Assembly: GCA_029239935.1 (NCBI GenBank)
Contig: JARBTY010000107.1
Location: 1 to 9,827, forward strand
Direction of reading: 5' to 3'
Source of the DNA: Clostridia bacterium
Lineage (GTDB): Bacteria; Bacillota_A; Clostridia; Lachnospirales; Cellulosilyticaceae
Length of the DNA: 9,827 bases
Part shown: positions 1 to 7,215 of the stretch, in pieces
Position numbering within the stretch: position 1 is the stretch's first letter
Layout: each line of letters begins with the position of its first letter
Notes under the pieces: model-generated
What the model saw: only the letters and a program-made list of their open reading frames with translations
What the model was told of the DNA's origin: nothing
The model's database searches: none
Translations under genes and position numbers: made by a program

Positions 1-1
1 A

Positions 2-283
2 GATTTACTAAACCCTGCCAGCTGGACAAAGGGTAACTATCCCTTACTGACATCCAGAAGTGTTAAAGGAGAATATGGAACGGGACATAATTCTTATGTA
101 ACTGACGATGAGGGCAATGTGTGGAATGCCTACCATGGAAAACCTGGCATTGATGCGCCAAGAAGCAGTGGCATACGTCGTGTGCATTTTGATCGTGATG
201 GATGGCCGGTACTTGATTTGACGGAGGAGAAGGATTTGAATCAGGACCTCATAAAGGTATCTATTGATGTGATGGTGTCTTAA
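2..283 (+). CDS. GH43 family glycosidase (probable arabinofuranosidase/xylosidase), C-terminal 93 residues
   Basis: The reading frame is open from the left edge and ends in TAA at 281-283, so only the last 93 codons are seen. The fragment contains GTGHNSYVTDDEGNVW, then NAYHGKPG, and then RSSGIRRVHFDRDGWPVLDL. This is the typical last part of the five-bladed propeller of GH43 enzymes annotated as alpha-L-arabinofuranosidase, arabinanase or beta-xylosidase; the histidine in GHN is near the active site in this family. These enzymes act on arabinose- or xylose-containing side chains and oligosaccharides. Signal peptide, catalytic Asp/Glu and any extra modules lie outside the window, so location and exact specificity cannot be read. 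The gene is closed by its own terminator and is probably a separate transcript from the kinase gene. The family call is firm; the substrate is inferred from the neighbouring arabinose-type genes. Confidence 0.85.
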   Translation, partial: DLLNPASWTKGNYPLLTSRSVKGEYGTGHNSYVTDDEGNVWNAYHGKPGIDAPRSSGIRRVHFDRDGWPVLDLTEEKDLNQDLIKVSIDVMVS

Positions 284-292
284 GTTATAAAG

Positions 293-335
293 TTCCTAGG
301 AGATATATTTTTGTCTCCTAGGAATTTTATTTTTA
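293..335 (+). terminator. Intrinsic terminator after the GH43 gene
   Basis: A perfect 11-bp inverted repeat (TTCCTAGGAGA at 293-303, TCTCCTAGGAA at 314-324) encloses a 10-base loop and is followed at once by a T-rich tail (TTTTATTTTT). It starts 10 bases after the GH43 stop codon. It should separate that gene from the two-component operon. Confidence 0.9.
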
Positions 336-339
336 TATA

Positions 340-367
340 GTGATAAAAAGCTCACAGCTGATATAAT
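340..367 (+). promoter_or_regulatory. Candidate extended -10 promoter for the two-component operon
   Basis: TATAAT at 362-367 is preceded by TG and one base (359-361), which makes a full extended -10 element. A weak -35 (GTGATA, 340-345, four of six matches to TTGACA) lies 16 bases upstream. Transcription would start near 374 and leave about 60 bases of leader before the kinase start at 435. It lies just downstream of a strong terminator, as expected for an independent promoter. No operator is obvious. Confidence 0.55.
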
Positions 368-417
368 AGGGTTGTAAGATTTTGAATACTATGGGAAGTA
401 TAGAGATTAGATGGGAC

Positions 418-426
418 AGGAGGGGG
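418..426 (+). promoter_or_regulatory. Ribosome binding site that sets the kinase start at 435
   Basis: AGGAGGGGG sits 8 bases before ATG 435, an ideal Shine-Dalgarno distance. The upstream in-frame ATG at 411 would place this purine run inside the coding region. It also has no comparable site of its own in front (only GGGAAG about 12 bases away), so the longer start is unlikely. Confidence 0.8.
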
Positions 427-434
427 ATAGGCGT

Positions 435-2255
435 ATGCTTTTAGAAAAGATAAAACACAAGTTCTACAACTTAAGTATAGGATTAAAAATTTCTATGTTT
501 TATTTTGGATTGATTGTTGCATCCACTTGCTTAAGCAGCTGGATGTTTAATAAGATTTATTTAGATATTACCCATAAAAAGGTGAGCGAAGTATCTATTC
601 AAACATTAAATTCAATTCAGTCGAATATTAACCTAATGATTAGTAATGTAGACAGCTATTCAAAGATGATATTATCAGATAGTACTCTGCAAAATTTACT
701 TCGTAAAGGAAACGTTTATTCTGATTTAAATGCACAATCAAAAGTAAGTAATTATTTATATAAATTTATACAAGCTATACCTTTAATTAGCTCGGTTTAT
801 GTGTTTGATAACACAAACAATGTTTATTCAGTGGGAGGTCAGATGTTGCAAGCGCTCCAATCTGACCAAATTAAATATGCAGAGTGGTATAAGGAAGTCG
901 TGCAAAAGAAAGGCGGATACATCTTAAGGCTTAATGGAGGGGGTATAGCGTTTCATAACACGGAAGATAACTATGTTTCTCTTATTCGTCTTATTAGAGA
1001 TATGGACACGACAGATACACTCGGTATATTAGTCATCAATATCCCAGAAAAAGCATTTAGTCAGGCATTTAGCAACCTATCAGGAAAAACAGAAAATAAT
1101 GTGGTGATTTTAGACGAATATAATCAAATCATTATCAGTAATTCTGATATCAGAAAAATAGAGTCTAAGAAAGTAGAACAAAATAAGCTGATTGATTTTG
1201 AAAATAAGGCTATTCAGGCGGCTAATGAATTGATACATATAACTTCAGCAACTGAAATGAAAAAATTCAATAAAACAGAGTACCTCGTTTCCTATCTCTC
1301 ACAAAATAGGTATGGCTGGAAATTTGTGAGCATCATGTCGTTTGCTAAGCTCTTTGAAGAAAATGCAGTCATGAGTTTAGTAGGATTTATAATCATAGTA
1401 TTTAATAGTATTGTAGTATTTATAAGTGCAGTGAGTATATCACGGATTATTACAACCCCTATAAAGCGCTTGCTCAATTCTATGAAAGATGTAGAAAAGG
1501 GAGTGTTTAATGAGGTGCAGGTCAAAACACAAAGTCATGAATTCAAAAGGCTTTGTAAAGGTTATAATATCATGATTATGGAGATAAAAAAATTGATTGC
1601 CCGTGTTATTGAAGAACAAAAAATCATTAGAAAAACAGAGCTCTATACGCTGCAAGCTCAAATTAAACCACATTTTCTATACAATACGCTTGATTCCATT
1701 AACTCTTTGGTTCTTTCTGAATGTACGGAGGAGGCCAGTTCTTTAGTTGAAGCATTAGGAAATTATTATAGAGTGAGTGTCAGTAAGGGCAGAGAAATCA
1801 TAACCATCAGCGAAGAAATCAATATGGTTAAAAATTATCTTAAAATACAACAGGTAAGATATCAGAACTTATTTACTGTTCAGTATGATATCAATACGGA
1901 TTATTTAGACTATAAGGTGCCTAAGCTTATTTTACAGCCGCTTGTGGAGAATGCACTGTATCATGGCATCAGACCGCTGGAAAGGGGCGGAATAATAACC
2001 GTAGGAGTAGATAAACAAGAGGGAATAGTAAGCGTTTGGGTACAAGATAATGGTGTAGGGATGAAAGAGGAACAGCTTGATGCCATTATTAACAGTAAGC
2101 TGGGAGAGGGAGCAGGGAGTTTTGGATTAAAAGGAACATTAGAAAGAGTACGTATTGTTTATAATGGCAAAAGTGCATTTGAAATCAAAAGTCAGCTCAG
2201 TCAAGGGACAAAAATTATATTACATGTGTATGATGACAACCAAGAGGAGGACTAA
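435..2255 (+). CDS. Sensor histidine kinase, YesM-like (Cache-type sensor, HAMP, His_kinase, HATPase_c)
   Basis: This is a membrane sensor kinase that autophosphorylates and passes phosphate to the response regulator encoded 3 bases downstream. In the 606-residue product from ATG 435, a membrane segment lies at about 16-36. An extracellular domain of roughly 275 residues follows, Cache-like in length and in its AEWYKEVVQKKGG stretch. A second membrane segment lies at about 313-335, then a HAMP region at about 336-388. The H-box is QIKPHFLYN with His413, characteristic of the YesM/LytS-type His_kinase family. The ATPase domain has the N-box LQPLVENALYHGI (Asn506), the G1 motif DNGVGM (538-543) and the G2 motif GSFGLKG. 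All key residues are present and the length is normal for the family. The ligand is probably a plant-wall sugar, given the downstream transporter; this is inference. An alternative ATG at 411 would add 8 residues but lacks a good ribosome binding site. Confidence 0.95.
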   Translation: MLLEKIKHKFYNLSIGLKISMFYFGLIVASTCLSSWMFNKIYLDITHKKVSEVSIQTLNSIQSNINLMISNVDSYSKMILSDSTLQNLLRKGNVYSDLNAQSKVSNYLYKFIQAIPLISSVYVFDNTNNVYSVGGQMLQALQSDQIKYAEWYKEVVQKKGGYILRLNGGGIAFHNTEDNYVSLIRLIRDMDTTDTLGILVINIPEKAFSQAFSNLSGKTENNVVILDEYNQIIISNSDIRKIESKKVEQNKLIDFENKAIQAANELIHITSATEMKKFNKTEYLVSYLSQNRYGWKFVSIMSFAKLFEENAVMSLVGFIIIVFNSIVVFISAVSISRIITTPIKRLLNSMKDVEKGVFNEVQVKTQSHEFKRLCKGYNIMIMEIKKLIARVIEEQKIIRKTELYTLQAQIKPHFLYNTLDSINSLVLSECTEEASSLVEALGNYYRVSVSKGREIITISEEINMVKNYLKIQQVRYQNLFTVQYDINTDYLDYKVPKLILQPLVENALYHGIRPLERGGIITVGVDKQEGIVSVWVQDNGVGMKEEQLDAIINSKLGEGAGSFGLKGTLERVRIVYNGKSAFEIKSQLSQGTKIILHVYDDNQEED

Positions 2256-2258
2256 AAG

Positions 2259-3857
2259 ATGGAAGTATTGAAGGTACTTATAGTAGATGATGAACATCTT
2301 ATTAGAAATCTCATAAAAATAAAAATTAGGTGGGACGAGTTAGGCATGGTAGCCATAGGAGAGGCTGCATCTGCAAAGGATGCTTTGGAACTCATAAAAA
2401 CCTTAGATCCAGATATTATATTTACGGATATTTGTATGCCCTCCATGGATGGTATAGAATTTAGCAGGATAGTTGCCCTGCAGTATCCTCATATTAAAAT
2501 TGTTGTTGTTACAGGGTATGATGAATTTGAATATGCGAGAAGCAGTATCAAACTCGGCATAGCAGATTTTATTTTGAAGCCTATTAACTCAGATGAACTG
2601 ATGAAAACGCTTAAACAGTTAAGAGAAAAAATCTTGTCTGAAAGATTACATATCAAAGAATATAACAAATTAAAAGAGCAGCTTGCAGAAAGCCTACCTA
2701 TCCTTAGAGAAAAGTTTTTAAATGAACTTTTATCAGAGGAATTGACTTTAGAAGAAATAACCCAGAAACTTGATTATTTCAAAATCCCTATTAATAGTGG
2801 CTGTAACGTGTTTCAAGTTGCGGTGGTTGAATTAAGCAGTTCTATAAAAGATAAGCAAAAGGAAGAGGGTAAGATTTTGCTTTCTATAGAATGTACTAAT
2901 GCCATCGAGAGCTTTTTTAAGTCAGATGAATTCATTTTGGTATTTTTAGATAATCGCAGAAGGATTGTTATTTTATCCAATAACGACAAGATAGACTTCA
3001 TAGAGTGCTGTGAGATTTTAAAAGGAATGATTATAACAAGATTAAAATGTTTTGTAAGCATTGGAATAGGTACAAAGCAAAATGGGGCAGAGCATATTAA
3101 GTATTCGTATAAAGAAGCAATAGATGCCCTGAACTGTATAGTATTTGTGGGTAAAAATCAGGTCATAAGTTATAGTGATATACGTAGTATAAGTGACAAA
3201 ACATATTCTATTGATAGGAATAGAATTGAAAAGCTGACTTTATTTATTAATGCAGGAGCAAAAGGAAGTGCACTGGAAATTCTGGAGCAGTTATTTACGG
3301 TGTCAAGTTGTTATGATAGGGAGATTATGACTAAGATGCGACTTGAAGCCTTTGATGTTTTTTCAATAGGTCAGCATATTATCAGTGAACAAAAAATGAA
3401 TGTGGATGAGATTTGGCAGCATGATATAGGAATCAATGATTTGATTCTAAAGGTTGATAACCTCCCAGAACTCAAAGGATATATGAGCGAATTTATAGGA
3501 AATATTGCCAGCAAAATAGAGCAAGCTAATAACAATAAAGCTCGTACACTCATTGAAGAAGTAAAAGACTATTTGAAGACCAATATGAGCGATCCGGAAA
3601 TTTCTCTTTCGAGTGTTGCAAAAAACTTTTTTATCAGCTCTGGACATTTAGGACGCTTATTTAAACAGCAGACTTCTCAAACGTTTGTTGAATACCTCAC
3701 AGAAATCAGAATGAAAAAAGCGGAAAAGCTCTTAAGAGAGACCGATTTAAAAGGCTACCAAGTTGGTGAAAAAGTAGGGATAAAAGATTCCCATTATTTT
3801 AGTATTATTTTTAAAAAATACACAGGGATTTCTATCAACAACTTTAGAAAGAGGTAA
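2259..3857 (+). CDS. Response regulator, YesN-like (REC plus AraC-type HTH)
   Basis: This is the cytoplasmic transcription factor partner of the kinase just upstream. The receiver domain covers about residues 4-122, with acidic pocket D10/D11, phospho-acceptor D57 (FTDICMPSMDG), T85 and K107 all in place. A helical linker follows. A middle region at about 176-320 has the alternating pattern of a degenerate GGDEF-like fold, as in CdaR-type regulators, with no catalytic GGDEF motif visible. The C-terminal 105 residues (about 428-532) are an AraC-type DNA-binding domain with two helix-turn-helix units. The second ends in SHYFSIIFKKYTGISINNFR, where the family usually has SP before the final helix. 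A strong ribosome binding site (AGAGGAGGA, 2243-2251) inside the end of the kinase gene sets ATG 2259. The genes are co-transcribed. The likely target is the transporter operon 117 bp downstream, by context. Confidence 0.95.
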   Translation: MEVLKVLIVDDEHLIRNLIKIKIRWDELGMVAIGEAASAKDALELIKTLDPDIIFTDICMPSMDGIEFSRIVALQYPHIKIVVVTGYDEFEYARSSIKLGIADFILKPINSDELMKTLKQLREKILSERLHIKEYNKLKEQLAESLPILREKFLNELLSEELTLEEITQKLDYFKIPINSGCNVFQVAVVELSSSIKDKQKEEGKILLSIECTNAIESFFKSDEFILVFLDNRRRIVILSNNDKIDFIECCEILKGMIITRLKCFVSIGIGTKQNGAEHIKYSYKEAIDALNCIVFVGKNQVISYSDIRSISDKTYSIDRNRIEKLTLFINAGAKGSALEILEQLFTVSSCYDREIMTKMRLEAFDVFSIGQHIISEQKMNVDEIWQHDIGINDLILKVDNLPELKGYMSEFIGNIASKIEQANNNKARTLIEEVKDYLKTNMSDPEISLSSVAKNFFISSGHLGRLFKQQTSQTFVEYLTEIRMKKAEKLLRETDLKGYQVGEKVGIKDSHYFSIIFKKYTGISINNFRKR

Positions 3858-3882
3858 TTATTGCATAAAAGCGATGGATTTT

Positions 3883-3909
3883 TGAATGATTATGTGTGAA
3901 TAGTGAATG
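3883..3909 (+). promoter_or_regulatory. Candidate AraC-type operator: TGAATG direct repeat with 21-bp period
   Basis: TGAATG occurs at 3883-3888 and again at 3904-3909, exactly 21 bp (two helical turns) apart, with another TGAAT at 3897-3901. AraC-family regulators commonly bind direct repeats with about this period, next to the -35 of the promoter they activate. The site lies in the only gap between the AraC-type regulator gene and the transporter operon. A 6-bp repeat in AT-rich DNA can arise by chance, so this is a suggestion only. Confidence 0.3.
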
Positions 3910-3936
3910 GAAGATAAACCGTTTTTTATTTAGAAT
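3908..3936 (+). promoter_or_regulatory. Weak candidate promoter for the sugar-uptake operon
   Basis: TAGAAT at 3931-3936 is a fair -10. At 17-bp spacing the -35 position reads TGGAAG (3908-3913), only three matches to TTGACA, as expected for an activator-dependent promoter. An imperfect palindrome, ATAAACCGTTTTTTAT (3914-3929), lies between them and partly resembles a CcpA cre site. It lacks the outer TG and CA of the consensus. No hairpin terminator is visible between 3858 and 3974, so read-through from the regulator gene is also possible. Confidence 0.3.
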
Positions 3937-3974
3937 ATAAGAGAAATGAAAAATAATCACTAGGGGGAAATAAT

Positions 3975-5336
3975 ATGAAAAAGATAGTTATGAAGTTTTT
4001 ATCTGTGATGCTTTTAGGTACAATGATAGCCTCTTTAGCTGGATGCGCACCATCAGATAATACCAGTTCATCAGGGGATGCAGGTGAGCAGACTGTAAGT
4101 GAAAAGGCTGCAGAGGATAAACCAGCAGATGAAAAAGCTGCATCTGAACCTATTAAGCTGACCGTATGGCATCAGTCTGTTGCAGAGACCGACCCTGCTA
4201 CAAAATTGATAAAAGAGGCAGTAGCAGAATGGAATGCAGCACATCCTGATATTATCGTTGAAGAAGATGGGGTGACGGGAGAACAATATAAGACAAAGAT
4301 TAAAACAGCAATAGCAGCCAATGAAGGGCCAGATTTAAGCTATATGTGGGGCGGAAGTTTCGTAGAGCCTTATGTTAAAGCAGGGAATATGCTGGCAATT
4401 GATGAGTATCTTACTGATGATATTAAATCCAAATTAGTTCCAGGAACCATTGAAGGTTGTGTATTTGATGGGAAAACATACAGTTTGCCTTCTACCACGT
4501 TTATTGCAAGTTTATATTGCAATACAGAATTGTTTGAAAAAGCAGGGGCTAAACTGCCTACTACATATGATGAATTATTAGATGCAGCAGCAAAATTAGA
4601 GGCAGCTGGTATTACACCTATAGTTCTTGGAGAAAAAGACAGATGGCCAGGCATGTATTGGTTTGATATTATTGCTATGCGTCAGGCTGGGAATGAAGCT
4701 TGTATGGCAGCTATGAAAGATCCTGCAAAATTTGATTCACCTGAATTTGTAGCAGCTGCCAAAAAGATGCAGCAGCTTGCTGAGGTTGGGGCATTTAATG
4801 ACAGTATGTTTAGTATGAGTTATGATGAAATGATTGGTGCATTTACACAAGGCAAGGCAGCTATGTTGTTCCAAGCAAACTGGGTAAATGCTGCCATTGA
4901 AGATCCAAGTGCAGCAACTAGCGGAAAAGTAACAGCAGTTGCATTCCCATTATTTGCAGATGGGGCCGGAAAAGTAACTGAGTTTTATGGCGGAGGTGTA
5001 GATGGTTACTACATTAATGCCAATACAGAGTATCCTAAAGAAGCAGCTGAATTTTTAATCTATTTGAGTGAAAAAATGGACAGAGGAACTTATTTAGCAA
5101 ATTCAGGACTTCCATGTTGGGATACTACAGGTTTAGATACCTCTTCACTGATTCCGCTGACAAAACAAGCTGCTGAATTAATGTCCACAGCTACATCATT
5201 TATTAAATGGTGGGACAATATTCTTCCAGCTGAATCTTCAGAAGTACACAAAGACCTTATTGCACAATTATTGGCTAAGAAAATTACGCCAGAAGAGTTC
5301 TGTAAAGAAATGGCCAAAGTGAAGGGCGCACAATAA
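3975..5336 (+). CDS. ABC sugar transporter solute-binding lipoprotein (CUT1, AraN-like)
   Basis: This is the extracytoplasmic receptor that captures a sugar or oligosaccharide and delivers it to the permeases encoded downstream. The N-terminus is a lipoprotein signal: MKK, a hydrophobic stretch to residue 20, then lipobox LAGC with the lipidated Cys24. An Ala/Glu/Lys/Ser-rich linker (about 25-58) tethers the folded domain. The body matches family 1 solute-binding proteins: KLTVWHQ at the start of the first lobe, IVEEDGVTGEQYKTKIKTA, and the signature GAFTQGKAAMLF at about 288-299. Several Trp residues (224, 229, 303, 382, 412, 413) could stack on sugars. The length of 453 is typical. The ribosome binding site AGGGGG (3962-3967) lies 7 bases before ATG. 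Gene order matches araN-araP-araQ-abfA of B. subtilis, so arabino-oligosaccharides are the best guess; the sequence alone does not prove the substrate. Confidence 0.93.
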   Translation: MKKIVMKFLSVMLLGTMIASLAGCAPSDNTSSSGDAGEQTVSEKAAEDKPADEKAASEPIKLTVWHQSVAETDPATKLIKEAVAEWNAAHPDIIVEEDGVTGEQYKTKIKTAIAANEGPDLSYMWGGSFVEPYVKAGNMLAIDEYLTDDIKSKLVPGTIEGCVFDGKTYSLPSTTFIASLYCNTELFEKAGAKLPTTYDELLDAAAKLEAAGITPIVLGEKDRWPGMYWFDIIAMRQAGNEACMAAMKDPAKFDSPEFVAAAKKMQQLAEVGAFNDSMFSMSYDEMIGAFTQGKAAMLFQANWVNAAIEDPSAATSGKVTAVAFPLFADGAGKVTEFYGGGVDGYYINANTEYPKEAAEFLIYLSEKMDRGTYLANSGLPCWDTTGLDTSSLIPLTKQAAELMSTATSFIKWWDNILPAESSEVHKDLIAQLLAKKITPEEFCKEMAKVKGAQ

Positions 5337-5357
5337 TAAGCTAGGCATCTAATTTGA

Positions 5358-5406
5358 TGATAAAGCATGTGATTAAAGAGTATTTCCTTAACCACATGCT
5401 TTATTA
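5358..5406 (+). other. Intergenic hairpin between binding-protein and permease genes
   Basis: ATAAAGCATGTG (5360-5371) pairs perfectly with CACATGCTTTAT (5393-5404). After one A/C mismatch, TTAA (5373-5376) pairs with TTAA (5388-5391), leaving an 11-base loop. The hairpin ends just before the permease ribosome binding site (AAGGAGG, 5408-5414). There is no run of T after the stem, so it is not a standard terminator. In binding-protein transporter operons such stems often stabilise the upstream mRNA and let the binding protein be made in excess over the permeases; that role is inferred here. Confidence 0.7.
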
Positions 5407-5420
5407 AAAGGAGGCATATC

Positions 5421-6290
5421 GTGGATTCAATACTATCAAATAAAAAAGCAATATGTATTTTTGTTGTTCCGACACTGCTTTTATATGTAGCTATCCTATT
5501 TATTCCTATTATTATCTCAGCAAGCTATAGTGCACTTGATTGGGATGGCATAGGAAAAGGAACCTTTATTGGCGCTCAAAATTATGTAAAAATGTTTTCG
5601 GATGGCAGGTTTTTGCACTCAGTTGTCAACTCATTATTATTCGCAGCAGTTTCTATTGTGATTCAACTGCCTATCTCACTTGCTTTGGCACTTATTCTTG
5701 CTGGCGGGGTAAAATTCGAGAAGTTTTATCGTACTGTTTATTTTATACCTGTTATTATTTCTACAGTTGTAATTGGGCAATTATGGATTAAGATTTATAA
5801 TGCTGATTATGGTCTCTTAAATACATTACTTCAATCTATTGGACTTGAGAACTTGATGAATGATTGGCTTGGACAGGAGAGTACGGCTTTAGTATGTGCT
5901 TTTATTCCTATATTATGGCAATATGTAGGTTATCATATGCTCATTATGTATGCAGGAGCAAAGTCCATTTCTACGGATATTTATGAAGCCGCTAAAATAG
6001 ATGGGGCCACATCCATAAAAACAGCATTTTATATTACCATTCCACTTTTAAAACCTATTTTAAAGGTTTGTATAACCTTTTCAGTTATTGGTGCATTAAA
6101 AGTGTTTGATTTAATCTATGTTTTAACAAATGGCGGTCCATTTCATTCAACCGAAGTGCCAAGTACCCTAATGTATACCACTATTTTTGATAATTTTCAA
6201 TATGGCTATGGCAGTGCAATATCTGTATTTATTATTTTGGAATGTTTAGTGCTTACGGTACTTATTGATAGGGTGATGAAACTAGATTAA
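5421..6290 (+). CDS. ABC sugar transporter permease 1 (CUT1, MalF/AraP-like)
   Basis: This is one of two membrane subunits forming the sugar channel in the cytoplasmic membrane. The 289-residue protein has about six hydrophobic segments, near residues 10-32, 70-94, 105-124, 155-178, 210-235 and 262-284. The cytoplasmic EAA loop, YEAAKIDGATSIKTAF followed by ITIPLLKP (about 188-212), is the contact site for the ATPase and places it in the binding-protein-dependent permease family. LTNGGPFHST is typical of the MalF/UgpA-type partner. Translation starts at GTG 5421, supported by AAGGAGG 6 bases upstream; no ATG lies closer to that site. The gene follows the binding-protein gene after a hairpin and is followed 20 bases later by the second permease. 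No ATPase gene is present. The AraP assignment rests on gene order. Confidence 0.93.
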   Translation: MDSILSNKKAICIFVVPTLLLYVAILFIPIIISASYSALDWDGIGKGTFIGAQNYVKMFSDGRFLHSVVNSLLFAAVSIVIQLPISLALALILAGGVKFEKFYRTVYFIPVIISTVVIGQLWIKIYNADYGLLNTLLQSIGLENLMNDWLGQESTALVCAFIPILWQYVGYHMLIMYAGAKSISTDIYEAAKIDGATSIKTAFYITIPLLKPILKVCITFSVIGALKVFDLIYVLTNGGPFHSTEVPSTLMYTTIFDNFQYGYGSAISVFIILECLVLTVLIDRVMKLD

Positions 6291-6310
6291 ATAGTGGGAG
6301 GTTTATTTTT

Positions 6311-7165
6311 ATGAATAGTCTATCGGCAGCTTTATCTAACAAAAAAGATATAAAAAAAGTGTTTTTGCAGGTATTTCTTGCAGTATTTGCAATGATACAA
6401 ATATACCCTTTGATATGGTTAATATTATTTTCTTTTAAAGACAACAATGAAATATTTGGAGGAAATATTGCAGGCCTTCCAGATACATGGCGTATTCAAA
6501 ATTACGCCAGTGCAATATCTCAAGCTAATGTCATGAAGTATTTTGTTAACAGCGTATTTGTAACGACCGTAACAATCGTACTAGTCATCTTGCTGTCGTC
6601 CATGACAGCGTATGCCATCTACCGCATGAAATGGAAACTAAGCAATCTGACCCTGATGATTATTTTATTAGGGCTGATGATTCCTATTCATGCAGCCTTA
6701 TTGCCATTATTTATGGTTCTTAAAAATCTCAAGCTGCTTAATACCTTTTGGGCGCTTATCATCCCGTATACTGCGTTTGGCGTCCCAATGGCAATATTTA
6801 TATTAGGAAGCTTTTTAAATGGTATTCCAAGAGAACTTGAAGAAGCAGCAGCAATAGATGGGTGCAGTATCTACAAAATATTTTATTCAGTGATACTGCC
6901 GCTCATCAAACCAGCTATTGCAACAGTATCTATTTTTACCTATCTCTCAACGTGGAATGAGCTTATGTTTGCAGTGACCTTTATCAATAAAAAGGAATTT
7001 AAAACACTTACTGTAGGCATTATGTCCATGGTAGGAACTTATGTAACAAAATGGGGAGAGATTGGAGCAGGACTTGTGATTGCCACCTTACCAACCATAC
7101 TCATTTATATTTTGCTGAGTGATCAGGTACAAAACAGCTTAACAGCAGGGGCGGTAAAAGGTTAG
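6311..7165 (+). CDS. ABC sugar transporter permease 2 (CUT1, MalG/AraQ-like)
   Basis: This is the second membrane subunit of the sugar importer and is expected to pair with the permease encoded upstream. It has 284 residues with hydrophobic segments near 17-40, 75-101, 113-137, 143-165, 195-217 and 250-272. The EAA loop is LEEAAAIDGCSIYKIF followed by ILPLIKP (about 176-201). The C-terminus LTAGAVKG is the usual ending of MalG-type subunits. GGGAGG (6296-6301) lies 9 bases before ATG. An ATPase must be supplied from elsewhere in the genome; in many Firmicutes a single MsmX-type ATPase serves several such importers. Family membership is firm; substrate is inferred from the adjacent GH51 gene. 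Confidence 0.93.
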   Translation: MNSLSAALSNKKDIKKVFLQVFLAVFAMIQIYPLIWLILFSFKDNNEIFGGNIAGLPDTWRIQNYASAISQANVMKYFVNSVFVTTVTIVLVILLSSMTAYAIYRMKWKLSNLTLMIILLGLMIPIHAALLPLFMVLKNLKLLNTFWALIIPYTAFGVPMAIFILGSFLNGIPRELEEAAAIDGCSIYKIFYSVILPLIKPAIATVSIFTYLSTWNELMFAVTFINKKEFKTLTVGIMSMVGTYVTKWGEIGAGLVIATLPTILIYILLSDQVQNSLTAGAVKG

Positions 7166-7200
7166 TTAAATATAAGAAAGTTTAAAAATAATTTTACAGC

Positions 7201-7207
7201 AAGGGTG
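7201..7207 (+). promoter_or_regulatory. Ribosome binding site that sets the GH51 start at 7216
   Basis: AAGGGTG lies 8 bases before ATG 7216 (MAKYIV) but only 2 bases before the in-frame ATG at 7210. The later ATG is therefore the better start; the alternative adds only Met-Ile. Confidence 0.65.
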
Positions 7208-7215
7208 AAATGATA

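Noticed and set aside
411..434. Extension of the kinase to ATG 411.
   Set aside because: The strong AGGAGGGGG at 418-426 would be coding, and it is ideally placed for ATG 435 instead.
4370..4654. Minus-strand 94-codon frame inside the binding-protein gene.
   Set aside because: It is fully antisense to a well-supported family 1 binding protein and its composition is that of a shadow frame.
5090..5395. Minus-strand 101-codon frame across the binding-protein end and the hairpin.
   Set aside because: It is a shadow of the real gene on the other strand, with no ribosome binding site or recognisable family.
5358..5406. Reading the intergenic hairpin as a rho-independent terminator.
   Set aside because: No T-run follows the stem; the next bases are TAAAAGGAGG leading into the permease start.
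5540..5791. Plus-strand 83-codon frame overlapping permease 1 in another frame.
   Set aside because: It is rich in Cys, Tyr and Trp as expected from a frame-shifted membrane protein gene, and has no own ribosome binding site.
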